Assembly (NCBI GenBank): GCA_900766975.1 | Contig: CAAFXO010000029.1 | Span: 1 to 50,053, forward strand | Direction of reading: 5' to 3' | Length of the DNA: 50,053 nt | Source of the DNA: Bacteroidales bacterium | GTDB lineage: Bacteria > Bacteroidota > Bacteroidia > Bacteroidales > Muribaculaceae | Shown here: positions 41,201-49,972 of the stretch, piece after piece | How positions within the stretch are numbered: the stretch's first letter is position 1 | Layout of the letters: every line of letters begins with the position of its first letter | Made by a program: the position numbers and the translations under genes | The notes under the pieces: model-generated | What the model saw: the letters and a program-made list of their open reading frames with translations, nothing else | Told to the model about the DNA's origin: nothing | Databases searched by the model: none

Positions 41201-44200
41201 CTACTTCCAAGTTTATCCCCACCGAAGACCAACTCAGCCTTTATGGGCTCTCCAATGAATATGGTGCATACGAAGTGCGGGGTATCCCCTTCGTGGATGA
41301 TGGAACTACTTACGTTATTCGCCCCGTGCTGAACATCCACAAGTTCACTCCGTCGCGCTATTCACGCATCATCAGCGCATCTTCGCTCAACCATAATGGA
41401 CTCGATTTCAGCGATGCCAGCTCCTTCCCCGTATCGGGACAGGCATGGTATGAGAACACCAACATCCCGGTGGTCGGTGCTTCGCTGATGGTGGATGGTG
41501 TGATTTGCTATGACGGCGGAAAAGCGGTTGTCACCGACTCCAACGGAGAGTTTACCATCCCCGTGCCGATAGGCAATCACTATATCTCGATTGTGAAGGA
41601 TGGTCATACCTTCGTCGATGGTGGACGATTCCCCGTCGACACGGTTGGTGCCGGAACCAAGTTCAAATTCGAAGAACCCATCACCCAGCTCCACTTCTTC
41701 GACAATACCAAGGTAAATATAGCAGGTAGAGTTGTGGGTGGTTCGATTGAAAAGGATAAAGATCTCTGCTTTGGACTCAGCAAGGCGAATATCGGTAAAG
41801 CTCGCTTGCGCATCGGCATCGAGCCCACCACCGGCTATCATTTCAATCAGAAATATGTCGAAGAGGGCACCGAATGGAGCATTGTCAACAATTCCGACTC
41901 CATGCCCATCAGCAATTCCAATTCCCACATCAGCTCTAAGGCTTGGTACGAAGGCAGCAGCATTGAGGATCCCACCACCGATTTCGTGGTAGAAACCGAC
42001 AGCATCTCAGGTGAGTTCTTCGTCGAGGTGCCTCCGCTGACATATAAGGTAAAGAGTGTCGAAATCATAAAGAACTCCGACATCACCTTCGATCCCAACG
42101 ACTTCCCCGAACTCAAAGCATCTGATGCATCCGGCGACAACATGACCGAAGTATCTTATAAGCCTGAAGATGGGGAGAAGGAAACCATTTATTATTCGGC
42201 AGGCTTGAGACTTGCTTATTTCTCCAAACCTACTGTAGAAGTAACTCAGACAGATCGTTCTGACAAGTGGTTCGGAGTCGATGAACTTGAATATTTCGAC
42301 CAAGCAAAGGATACGACAATCAAACTTGGAAAAAAGGATTATCCCGAATTGTTCACCAGTCCTGTTTTCGTGCAGGGCGATTCGGTGAAGTTCCGTATTC
42401 GTGCTTTTGAACTTTATGAAAATAAAGATGCTTCTAAGATTGTGGTGGATTCAGTGAAGTTGATAAAATGCCCCATTACTATTGTTAATGAAATGGCAAC
42501 CGATGTCGTTTTTAAACTTCCACAAGAGAGAAATGATTCAGTATGGGGTACAATTGTGGATGTGCCTGAAACTAATGCCGAACTCAATCTTAATGGAGAG
42601 TATATTTATGGATGGAAGGCTGCTACTCCCAATATTAATGGAGATTATACGCGAAAGCTAAATATCTCTATAAGTCATGAGGGTAATGACTTAATTTGGA
42701 AATGGGATGATAATGGCACTCAAGATGGTATGAAGGGTATTGTGTCTGGTAATCTCCCTGCAGGGAATAACTTCATAACTAAAGGACCTGAAAATGTAGA
42801 CTTTATCTTGCGTGATCCTGGCGGTTCCAATTCAAGTGCAACACTTGGGGAGGGTAGTACTCATACTTCCACTACCTCGTTCTCTTTCAAGTATAACCAT
42901 GATACTCAATTGAATTGGGGGCGTGCTAAAGGTTTAGATGTTGATGTTATCATTGGCATGGGATCAGCTAAATTAAGTCAAAGAGATGCAGCCAGACATA
43001 GGACTAATTCGTTTCAATATGATATTACAAATACAGGTGCAGGTACTTTCTATAAAAAAACCACTACTATTAAATCATTCTCAACTAGTAGCACCCCCGA
43101 TTTTATCGGAGATTTGGGTGATCTCTTTATAGGAACTTCTACCAATTATATTGTCGATGAGTCTATTTGTGTCGGTCCCGTAAAATCGGGTGATAATAAA
43201 TTTGTCATAGGCCGTTATGATTCTATGATTTCCGAGCCACAAGAGAACTTCGATACCGAGTTTATATATACTAAATATTACATACAGAATGTCTTAATTC
43301 CGGATCTTAAGGCTAAAAAGGATCTCCTTTTCCAGGAAGGTGATGAGGATAAATGCACTTATGTGTCTTCTGTTCCACCCTCCGATGAAAACTATGGCAA
43401 ATCGGGGTTCTATACAATGAACCCTCCTGTCAATGCCACCAAGTCAGGATATACTGATATGGTTAATTTTTATAATACAAGCATTACGAATTGGGAAAAT
43501 ATTCTCAAACAAAATGAGGAGGAGAAGTGTAAAGCTATTTCCACGGATTCATATCGAATCAATAACTATTCTTTCGATGGCGGATCTATTGTGTCATTTG
43601 AAGAAGATCTAACCGATAGCCACACTTATACACATTCCAATACTATAGATCTAAAATATCTTTTTGCTAATTCATTTAGTGGAACTATATCAAATGTGCG
43701 TTATAGCAATCTTGGATGTTGTGTAAATCTTGTTAGAGATCTGCTCGGCTCGGTCGATCACTCTGAGATCCAAGATGATACGAAAAAGATTTCATTTACT
43801 CTCAGAGATGATGACCCTTATGATACGCATACCATCGATGTCTATTCATCACCCTATAAGAATGGGCCGATCTTCCGCACCCGCGCCGGTATGACTTCCA
43901 GCCCTTACGAGGGTGAGGTGAAGACGGTGTATTATGATCCCGGCACAACGATCTCGGAGGCTACCGAGCAAATCGATGTGCCCGATATCTCTGTCGAGGG
44001 TAATAGCCTCGTTACCGGCGTGCCTAAGGGAAGCAAGGCTGTGTTCAAGGTGCGGCTCTCTACCCTCACCACCACCGGGCAGGCTTCTTATTATGTGCTG
44101 AAGGTTGACCCCGCTTCCAATGTCAATGGCGCCTTGATTTCTACACCCAATGGACCGATCGGCGATGGCCTCACCTACAAGCTTACCCCCGGCTCTTCGA

Positions 44201-47200
44201 TAGTCGAAACCATCTATCTCGAGCAGGGTAATATCGACATCGACACCTACGATGATATCAAGCTCCGACTCGTGGCAAAGGGGCAAAGTGATCCCCTCTC
44301 GATCTATGGTTCGATTGAGGATTCACTCCTCATATCGGCGCATTTCGTGCAGGCATCTTCTCCCGTTTCGCTATATATTCCCACTACGGTGATCAACACC
44401 ACCTCTTCCGACCAAATGGTCAATCTCGAAGTCTCAGATTATGACTACAACTATATCAACCTCGAGAAACTGGTGGCTCAGTATAAGCTGGAAAATAACC
44501 CGACTTGGAGCGTAATCGATGAGTATTATGTCCACCCCGGCGAGGGAGAGTCGTCTCTCTCAGACACAGGAGAGTTTACCATCAATTTCGATATGTCGGA
44601 TCAGGTGCTTTACCCCGACGGCAAGTATCAGTTCCGCGTATACAGCGCCACCACCAATGGGGTTACCGCTGAGAGTGAAACGATCGAGGTGACCAAGGAT
44701 GTGTCGCGGCCGCAAGTCTTGGGCGTTGCCTCCCCCTCGGATGGCATCCTCAACTATGGCGATGAGATATCAGTGACCTTCAATGAGGATATCCTCTCAG
44801 GTGCTATCCATGACACCGGAATACGTGTCACGGGCACACTGAATGGCTACCTTGTAGACCATGCAGTGGCTCTCGGCGCCAAGAGCGATATATCGGCGTT
44901 GGCATCTACCCAAGCCAATATCAACTTGGCGAAGAAGGACTTCACCATCAACTTCTGGGCATGCCGCCAAGGTGCAGGTACGCTTCTCACACATGGTCTG
45001 GGCGACGATATGCTCAAGATCAAGGTGGATGACACCGGCAAGATCATTCTCTCTATCAATGGCAAGGAATATACCTCAGCCTCGGTGATGCCGACAGACA
45101 GTTGGTCGTTCGTGACAATGAATTATCACTATGAGGAAGAGAATCCGGTGGTGTCTATGCTTGTGGCTGATGCCAATGGGGAGTATCAGATGTTCCAAGG
45201 TCAGTCGGTGGGTGTATATGAGGGCAATGGACCTCTCTCAGTGGGTTGTGGCATCGATGCCTCGATCGATGAGCTCTCACTCTATGATAAGGAGATAAGT
45301 AATGATGAGGCGCAAGCCGATATGTATGTCACCAAGCGCAAGGGCACTCCCGACCTGATCGGCTATTGGAAGTTTGACGAGGGCACCGGCGTTGTGGCTG
45401 CCGACATAGCTCGCGATCGCAATATGACCCTCGCCGCTGAGTCTTGGGCGCTCAATAACACCAACCTCGGTGTCGAACTCGATGGCAACAGCCCCGTTTG
45501 TATCGACCTGAGCAATGTCGACCAGATTACTTCGACCGATGATTTCGCCCTCGATTTCTGGTTCCGCGGCGATGATACGAATGTCTCGAAGACCATCTTC
45601 GCTACCGACAACTCTAAGTGCTTCAGGCTCTCTGCCACCGGTTCGGGATTGCAGTTGATCACCAACGTCAAGACCTACGATATCGCGGCTCCCTGCCTTG
45701 ATGGCGCTTGGCATCATTTCGCCATCAACGTGCTCCGCGATGGCAATGCCACCATCTATGTCGATGGCAATGCTCTGAACACCATCTCGTCCAAACAGAT
45801 TGAACCTCTCGCCGCGGCTACCCTCTATTTCGGCGGTGATGCCACTTCGGCTACCAATTCGTTTAAGGGGAATTTCGACAACATACGTCTCTGGAATGCG
45901 ACCCTCACCGGCGACTTCCTCGTCCGCAATATGCATAATCGCATGTCGGGGACTGAGGCTGGTCTCAGCATCTACTTCCCCTTCGAGAAGCGGACTCTTG
46001 AGCAGGGTGTCGTCGTTACGGTCGGAACTGACGAGGCATACGTCGAAGGGAAGGATGAAGTCATCAGCAAGGCTACTCTCATCGGCGGCACAAAGATCAA
46101 TATAACCGAGGAGGGACCCGCTCTTCGCGAGCATAACACGTCGACCAACCTCCTCTTCGACTTCGTCACCGACGAACGGACCGTGGCTATCAACCTCGTG
46201 GAGGATAACACCCGAGGCCAAACCAAGGCGGATCTCGAGGGGACTATCATTACTTTCGAGATCGATGGCGTGCAAGACCTCAATGGCAATACGTCGCAGG
46301 CTGTGATCTGGGATGCATACGTGAGATGCAACCAGCTCTTGTGGCTCGGCAGCGAGACAGATCTCAAGATAGCTCATGGCGAAGGAGGATCGTTCAATTG
46401 CGTTGTCACCAACAAGGGTGGCAAGACCGAAAATTGGGAGATCACCGGCATGCCATCATGGCTCACGGCATCGTCCGTATCGGGCACTCTGATGCCATCA
46501 TCGCACGAAGAGATCACCTTCACCATCAGCGAGGCGATACCTGTAGGCAGATATGAGGAAACCATCTACCTCAGCGGCATCGATGGCATCTACGAGCCTC
46601 ATACCCTCACCCTCTATGTCGAGGGTGATCGCCCCGATTGGAGCGTCGATCCCGCCAAGTATAGCATGAACATGAACACCATCGGTGTGCTCAAATTCGA
46701 TGGCATCCTCTCCACCGACACTGATGATATGCTCGCTGCATTTATCGATGATCAGTGTGTCGGCGTCGCATCGCCCGTTTACAATGAGCGCTTCGGCACG
46801 TCGTACGTGATGATGACCATCTACTCCAACAGCAAGATGTCGACCACAATAAAGTATAAGGCCTACGATGCCTCCACCGGACGCATTTGCCCCTTGGTAA
46901 CAGCTGATCCCTCGTTCGACTTCTCCGCACAGCAGGTTAAGGGTTCTCTTGATAATCCGATTATCTTCTCTGCCGACGATTCAGTCGAAGTCTCTATCCC
47001 GATCAATAACGGTTGGACTTGGATATCGCTCAATGTCAAGCCTGAGGATTATACACTCCAAAGCATCTTTGGCGCCGATTTCGATGCCATCGAAGTTATC
47101 AAGAATGCCAGAGCATTCTATGTGGAGAATTATGCAAATACTCTTAAGAAACTTGACAATGAGTCGATGTTTATGGTGAAGAGTCGGGAGGCTATCGCTC

Positions 47201-48087
47201 CCTCTGTGATCGGCAAGCCATGCGATCCGCTCACTTCGCCCATCTTAATCGTGAAGGGATGGAACTGGATCGGTTATCCCGGTCAATTCCCTGTTTCGGT
47301 CAATGAAGCCTTCGCCGGCATCTCGCCTCTTGATGGCGAGATCGTTAAGGGTCAGAGTGAGTTTGCCATCTACACCGGTTTTGAATGGATCGGTTCGTTG
47401 CAGTCGATAGATCCCTGTAAGGGCTACATCTATCAGTCGATAGCCAATGAGCCGCGCACCCTCTATTATCCAGCCATTACGTCGGCACAGTCGATGCCTG
47501 CCAAGTCGGCTGAAGAGGAGCCTGAGACTCACTATACGCCTGTGGACTATCACCAGTTCGAGACCAATATGATCGTGATCGGTAGAGTCGAGAAGGGTGG
47601 TGAGCCTATCAATGGCATAGAGTTGGCAGCGTTCATCGATGATCAATGTCGCGCCACCTACATCTCGGGGCAAGACACCCAGGAGGGTATCGTGCTCTTG
47701 CTGATCCCCGGCAACAGCGAGGATGGTAAGATCACGTTCAAGGCTTGGGATGGCGAGGATGAGATCGTGTTCCGCGACCGAGTAGATTACTCTCCCAACG
47801 ATGTAGTAGGATCGCTTGCCGATCCGGTGATCTTCAACTTCGATGTCACCTCTATCGACGGGCTTCGTGATCGTCTCACTCGCATCTTTGCCAAGGGCTC
47901 TGAGGTAGTGATCCGCACCGACCACGTCGGAGGACGACTGATAGTGAGCGACATGACCGGCAAGAAGATGGCTGAGCGCATCCTAACAGAGAGTGAGACG
48001 CGCCTTCCCCTCAATGCCGGAGTTTACACCGCGACCTACACCGCTCCCGATGGCGTACAAACCATCGCCAAACTGATCCTGAAATAA
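38278..48087 (+). CDS. Giant secreted LamG-domain surface protein
   Basis: The 3269-residue product has a signal peptide (hydrophobic core about 16-28, cleavage near Ser-His-Ala). Recognisable parts: fibronectin-like repeats (about 430-720); LamG/jellyroll segments near 760-945, 2185-2370 and 2385-2570, each with 'DDVRLWKKAL'-like ends and 'NYNRILSGTEANLALYWPLDEG'; carboxypeptidase-like regulatory repeats (about 1045-1180); a Big_5-type domain near 2143; a BACON-like part at 2685-2780; two related domains with AAFIDDQC (about 2785 and 3092); a T9SS-like tail (GGRLIVSDMTGKKM). Probably an outer-surface adhesin or glycan binder. Nucleotides about 42160-43740 are markedly lower in GC. Start: first ATG giving the signal peptide. 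Confidence 0.85.
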   Translation: MAKSLSFHFRTRSIAMAWLMILATIIGDAPLSHASSDSDTHNPALGKHMPDILVNKNVSAGIAGGRWRMRFDYSHFNYDGDNSHYNTDSYVYLLIDGRVEAVIGSKSMPSDSPLSKLPRLSSFYVGVDEENDNRWWDYHSIVTESAYVRFGKADQEDKDVYTTIEIIFKDNKIDQRHTVEFCGLWYYPGDVVYWFGPKNNDDIDAEMRKWGIGYYTSDGKFHVNSRGTDFNIISDSDRTMMKTDQLNCSMPGSYGSAEKKENGNVAYTNDARFVDLTGESYSDVTIRVYNKVDQSLTRFSGNTSGVKCGDVPSTSRSLYIPDEYVISYTRMHTDTVSWYMDGNEDVIDYSSSPVKNASSSFTTGYYAPDTDYNNTIKYNNETGATTPEMAAHGEYSLYTEDEVKKHTIYTNAFPRIKESVETSYDQWNQKLNLSWETEVYDRNHVDKSGKIVVYRVKSDGSYETLYTTNYAEKGSCDITINSSDYGKEYKYAISFVPNNWDATKPYPDLMQEVTYTANPKFDLTLSGKRKDASFDLTIDYTTLSTQATFEIYRTSYVSDRSESETIESMTKLATVVGQAGSYKTTYVDDSIESNNSYYTYMVRTFLMSNNYQSNLITGTIGGTTHLFDLSAGRGESTSDVKVVWNVNHVGTADAQYKLERREYGSDAPWSEIYVVEGKQNVYRFTDSSAKVGKYYEYRVSLYVYNAEVNDYVAEGDVLTTDGFCQARGIVAGSITYDAGTGVPNAKVILTPDNLSEEESQFYAMMVEGKGCALTWENEKNENLFKDKDFSLQMYVRSPAEKERMTLAEIGDNLRISLIPDSVSYIPALSYKEDGTWIDKSSKLKLPARKYSNFTLAHSGSDSWSMIIIGENGVISTDTITATIPLNDGALSLGGTHDLTGTFFGMIDDVRLWKKALTPSEVTANYNRILSGTEANLALYWPLDEGISSLDILYDYSQSSDAANNRHGKKKGACAPTSKFIPTEDQLSLYGLSNEYGAYEVRGIPFVDDGTTYVIRPVLNIHKFTPSRYSRIISASSLNHNGLDFSDASSFPVSGQAWYENTNIPVVGASLMVDGVICYDGGKAVVTDSNGEFTIPVPIGNHYISIVKDGHTFVDGGRFPVDTVGAGTKFKFEEPITQLHFFDNTKVNIAGRVVGGSIEKDKDLCFGLSKANIGKARLRIGIEPTTGYHFNQKYVEEGTEWSIVNNSDSMPISNSNSHISSKAWYEGSSIEDPTTDFVVETDSISGEFFVEVPPLTYKVKSVEIIKNSDITFDPNDFPELKASDASGDNMTEVSYKPEDGEKETIYYSAGLRLAYFSKPTVEVTQTDRSDKWFGVDELEYFDQAKDTTIKLGKKDYPELFTSPVFVQGDSVKFRIRAFELYENKDASKIVVDSVKLIKCPITIVNEMATDVVFKLPQERNDSVWGTIVDVPETNAELNLNGEYIYGWKAATPNINGDYTRKLNISISHEGNDLIWKWDDNGTQDGMKGIVSGNLPAGNNFITKGPENVDFILRDPGGSNSSATLGEGSTHTSTTSFSFKYNHDTQLNWGRAKGLDVDVIIGMGSAKLSQRDAARHRTNSFQYDITNTGAGTFYKKTTTIKSFSTSSTPDFIGDLGDLFIGTSTNYIVDESICVGPVKSGDNKFVIGRYDSMISEPQENFDTEFIYTKYYIQNVLIPDLKAKKDLLFQEGDEDKCTYVSSVPPSDENYGKSGFYTMNPPVNATKSGYTDMVNFYNTSITNWENILKQNEEEKCKAISTDSYRINNYSFDGGSIVSFEEDLTDSHTYTHSNTIDLKYLFANSFSGTISNVRYSNLGCCVNLVRDLLGSVDHSEIQDDTKKISFTLRDDDPYDTHTIDVYSSPYKNGPIFRTRAGMTSSPYEGEVKTVYYDPGTTISEATEQIDVPDISVEGNSLVTGVPKGSKAVFKVRLSTLTTTGQASYYVLKVDPASNVNGALISTPNGPIGDGLTYKLTPGSSIVETIYLEQGNIDIDTYDDIKLRLVAKGQSDPLSIYGSIEDSLLISAHFVQASSPVSLYIPTTVINTTSSDQMVNLEVSDYDYNYINLEKLVAQYKLENNPTWSVIDEYYVHPGEGESSLSDTGEFTINFDMSDQVLYPDGKYQFRVYSATTNGVTAESETIEVTKDVSRPQVLGVASPSDGILNYGDEISVTFNEDILSGAIHDTGIRVTGTLNGYLVDHAVALGAKSDISALASTQANINLAKKDFTINFWACRQGAGTLLTHGLGDDMLKIKVDDTGKIILSINGKEYTSASVMPTDSWSFVTMNYHYEEENPVVSMLVADANGEYQMFQGQSVGVYEGNGPLSVGCGIDASIDELSLYDKEISNDEAQADMYVTKRKGTPDLIGYWKFDEGTGVVAADIARDRNMTLAAESWALNNTNLGVELDGNSPVCIDLSNVDQITSTDDFALDFWFRGDDTNVSKTIFATDNSKCFRLSATGSGLQLITNVKTYDIAAPCLDGAWHHFAINVLRDGNATIYVDGNALNTISSKQIEPLAAATLYFGGDATSATNSFKGNFDNIRLWNATLTGDFLVRNMHNRMSGTEAGLSIYFPFEKRTLEQGVVVTVGTDEAYVEGKDEVISKATLIGGTKINITEEGPALREHNTSTNLLFDFVTDERTVAINLVEDNTRGQTKADLEGTIITFEIDGVQDLNGNTSQAVIWDAYVRCNQLLWLGSETDLKIAHGEGGSFNCVVTNKGGKTENWEITGMPSWLTASSVSGTLMPSSHEEITFTISEAIPVGRYEETIYLSGIDGIYEPHTLTLYVEGDRPDWSVDPAKYSMNMNTIGVLKFDGILSTDTDDMLAAFIDDQCVGVASPVYNERFGTSYVMMTIYSNSKMSTTIKYKAYDASTGRICPLVTADPSFDFSAQQVKGSLDNPIIFSADDSVEVSIPINNGWTWISLNVKPEDYTLQSIFGADFDAIEVIKNARAFYVENYANTLKKLDNESMFMVKSREAIAPSVIGKPCDPLTSPILIVKGWNWIGYPGQFPVSVNEAFAGISPLDGEIVKGQSEFAIYTGFEWIGSLQSIDPCKGYIYQSIANEPRTLYYPAITSAQSMPAKSAEEEPETHYTPVDYHQFETNMIVIGRVEKGGEPINGIELAAFIDDQCRATYISGQDTQEGIVLLLIPGNSEDGKITFKAWDGEDEIVFRDRVDYSPNDVVGSLADPVIFNFDVTSIDGLRDRLTRIFAKGSEVVIRTDHVGGRLIVSDMTGKKMAERILTESETRLPLNAGVYTATYTAPDGVQTIAKLILK

Positions 48088-48092
48088 TCCCA

Positions 48093-48183
48093 CGCCCCGA
48101 AGGGGCAACCTCATCATAGCCCGGGGCAAAGCGAAGCGACACCCCGGGTTAAATCAAACAATACCCAATCGCCCCGAAGGGGC
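48093..48183. repeat. REP-like repeats with GCCCCGAAGGGGC units
   Basis: Two identical GCCCCGAAGGGGC hairpins (48094-48106 and 48171-48183) flank a hairpin CCCGGGG/CCCCGGG (48120-48126 and 48142-48148). The motif, with the AAAGCGAAGCGACAC interior, is frequent in Bacteroidales intergenic regions. It follows the giant gene and may act as its terminator. Confidence 0.8.
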
Positions 48184-48231
48184 AAAAGCACGACAATCAC
48201 GTGATTATTGCAAAAAAATCGGGTATATTAA

Positions 48232-48262
48232 TTGTGTAAATCAAAAAAAAACATTAACTTTG
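48232..48262 (+). promoter_or_regulatory. Promoter of tRNA gene
   Basis: TTG (48232-48234), 20 bp, TAACTTTG (48255-48262). It lies 58 bp before the mature tRNA. Good consensus match. Confidence 0.75.
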
Positions 48263-48319
48263 CATTCGCTAATAAAAAAGGGCTAAGATTGAAGGCGATC
48301 TGAAGTCCTTGAAAGCGAA

Positions 48320-48393
48320 GGTCCTATAGCTCAGTTGGTCAGAGCACCTGACTCATAATCAGGGAGTCCTTGGTTCAAGCCCAAGTGGGACCA
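48320..48393 (+). tRNA. tRNA with CAT anticodon (probably Ile2, else Met)
   Basis: A 74-base cloverleaf: acceptor GGTCCTA/TGGGACC, D-arm GCTCAGTTGGTCAGAGC, anticodon stem CCTGA/TCAGG around loop CTCATAA, and T-arm CTTGG/CCAAG with TTCAAGC. CCA is not encoded. C4-G69 and C5-G68 pairs are those that the lysidine synthetase TilS prefers, so Ile2 (AUA) is favoured over elongator Met. Confidence 0.9.
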
Positions 48394-48398
48394 CACAG

Positions 48399-48440
48399 AA
48401 AATCGCTAAGTGTTAAGAAATCGATCACTTAGCGATTTTT
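48399..48440 (+). terminator. Rho-independent terminator of tRNA
   Basis: A 14-bp stem AAAATCGCTAAGTG/CACTTAGCGATTTT, 13-base loop, with T-run. It begins 6 bp after the tRNA. Confidence 0.85.
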
Positions 48441-48443
48441 ATT

Positions 48444-48500
48444 GTTGGTCAGAGCACCTGCCTCTCCGTGTTCATAATTGGCAGGGAGTCCTTGGTTCAA
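48444..48500 (+). pseudogene. Degenerate partial tRNA copy
   Basis: GTTGGTCAGAGCACCTG and CAGGGAGTCCTTGGTTCAAG repeat parts of the adjacent tRNA, in the same order. The anticodon region is altered: it has 21 bases in place of 9, retaining TCATAAT. Acceptor arms are missing on both sides; the right side changes at TTCAAG into the repeat motif GAGCGCG. It cannot make a functional tRNA. Confidence 0.8.
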
Positions 48501-48644
48501 GAGCGCGTTTTTGGGGTTATTCGGCGAATAAATCATCTAATATTACTTCGCTTTGGATGTTGCCGCTATACATTTCCCGGCTTTCACTCGGATGGGGTGG
48601 GTGAAAGCCGGGTGGTTGGTGGGTTGCTTGGGGTTAAGCAGGGG

Positions 48645-49769
48645 TTATTGCATGGTTAGGCCGAGGGCTTGCCAGAAGGTGGCGGGGATGGCTACGTTTT
48701 CCAGCTTTATGCAGTCGGCGAATAGGGGGGCTATCTGCTTGGGAGTGAATCCGGCATTGCCACAGCCGATGGGCGTTACCAGGAATCTCATCTCGGGATG
48801 GGTTGCAGCGAAACGCACAAATCGCTGGATGGCGGCTGCCATCTGATGCGGGTCGCCGACCGTGGGGATGGCATAACTTTGCCCTTGGAGGCCTTCGGCC
48901 TTTCCCATGACGGCGCCAAAGTGTCTGACGGCGTATGCCGATGCGCCACCGGCGTGCTTGCCCAGAATGTTGCTGCCGAATACGAAGATCTCATTCTCTT
49001 CGAGGCGATCGATCCGGTCGGGAGTGACTCTGTCGCTGTAGTATTCCTTGGCAAACAGACGCTTCCTCATCTTTCTTTCTTCGTATGAGATGTTTCCTTC
49101 ATCATACATGCAATTCATCTTCTCATAGTATGCGTTGCGCGAGGAACATTCACGTTCCCAGGTGTTGCCTGCCCCAAGATCATCGTGGCTGAATTCTACC
49201 ACGTTCTCGATGGAGAGAAGGTCGGTGACTTGCTTCACGTCATGAGCCGAACCCATGTAGGAGAACGACCAACCCTCCTCTTTGAGTTTTTCGATCAGTT
49301 TACGCAGTTCATGCGCATTCCATTCTGTCGATGAATTTTCCATGCCGTCGGTCAGGACAGTCACGACGGCAGTGGCGTCGGGATCATCCTTGATGGCGTT
49401 GTAGAGTGTGGAGAGGGATTGCCCCATGGCATCATAGAGAGGAGTGCAGCCAGAGGGTTGATAGTCACTGAACTTCTGCACGCTTTCGATGGGCTGATTG
49501 AGGATGATGGATCTCACGGGAGGACGATTGGAGTCTGAATCGAAAGTTACCAGGGACAAGGTGTGGATCTGAGTGTCGGCAAATTTCTTCTGAGCCTCGC
49601 GGATGGTATCGATGGTTTCGTTGATACCGGAGAGGGTCACATTGCGGAGATGCGACATCGAACCGCTCTCATCGACGATGATCAGATTGTAGATACGAGC
49701 CTTGGCTGCAGAAGAATTGTCATTGCCCTGCTGAGCAGCGGCGTTGGAGTTTTTTTTGAAAAGCGTCAT
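48645..49769 (-). CDS. vWA domain protein fused to macro-like domain
   Basis: The start at 49769 gives 374 residues; an ATG eight codons upstream (49793) is also possible. Residues 25-205 are a von Willebrand A domain with a MIDAS: Asp-x-Ser-x-Ser (DESGS, 33-37), a conserved Thr (CTPLYDAM) and TDG. Residues about 268-374 form a separate domain with 'NEIFVFGSNILGKHAGGASA' and 'FLVTPIGCGNAGF', like the A1S_2505 phage-associated/macro-like family. The pairing suggests a metal-dependent protein-binding sensor joined to a nucleotide- or ligand-binding part. Role unknown. Promoter at 49846-49877. Confidence 0.8.
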   Translation of the reverse strand: MTLFKKNSNAAAQQGNDNSSAAKARIYNLIIVDESGSMSHLRNVTLSGINETIDTIREAQKKFADTQIHTLSLVTFDSDSNRPPVRSIILNQPIESVQKFSDYQPSGCTPLYDAMGQSLSTLYNAIKDDPDATAVVTVLTDGMENSSTEWNAHELRKLIEKLKEEGWSFSYMGSAHDVKQVTDLLSIENVVEFSHDDLGAGNTWERECSSRNAYYEKMNCMYDEGNISYEERKMRKRLFAKEYYSDRVTPDRIDRLEENEIFVFGSNILGKHAGGASAYAVRHFGAVMGKAEGLQGQSYAIPTVGDPHQMAAAIQRFVRFAATHPEMRFLVTPIGCGNAGFTPKQIAPLFADCIKLENVAIPATFWQALGLTMQ

Positions 49770-49845
49770 TGTTTTAGAAATTAGTTGGTTCATAATTTGA
49801 GGACTAAACAGGATGATTCTTGCATCTTGTGTTAGTTTTACACCG

Positions 49846-49877
49846 CAAAGATATAACAAATATTTTAAGCCACCAAA
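49846..49877 (-). promoter_or_regulatory. Promoter of vWA gene
   Basis: Minus strand: TTTG (49877-49874), 20 bp, TATCTTTG (49853-49846). Leaders of about 47 or 71 bases precede the two candidate starts. Confidence 0.75.
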
Positions 49878-49972
49878 TTTCTGGTGTATTTTTTACACTT
49901 TTCTTCAAAAAAAGATGATTTGCAGTGATAAATCGGCCCAAATATGGCCAACGATAAACCGGGCCGGTCGCC

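Noticed and set aside
45277..46377. 366-codon minus-strand open frame inside the giant gene
   Set aside because: The plus-strand frame carries LamG motifs here; the antisense product is featureless.
48444..48500. Second functional tRNA
   Set aside because: No acceptor stem on either side and an oversized anticodon loop.
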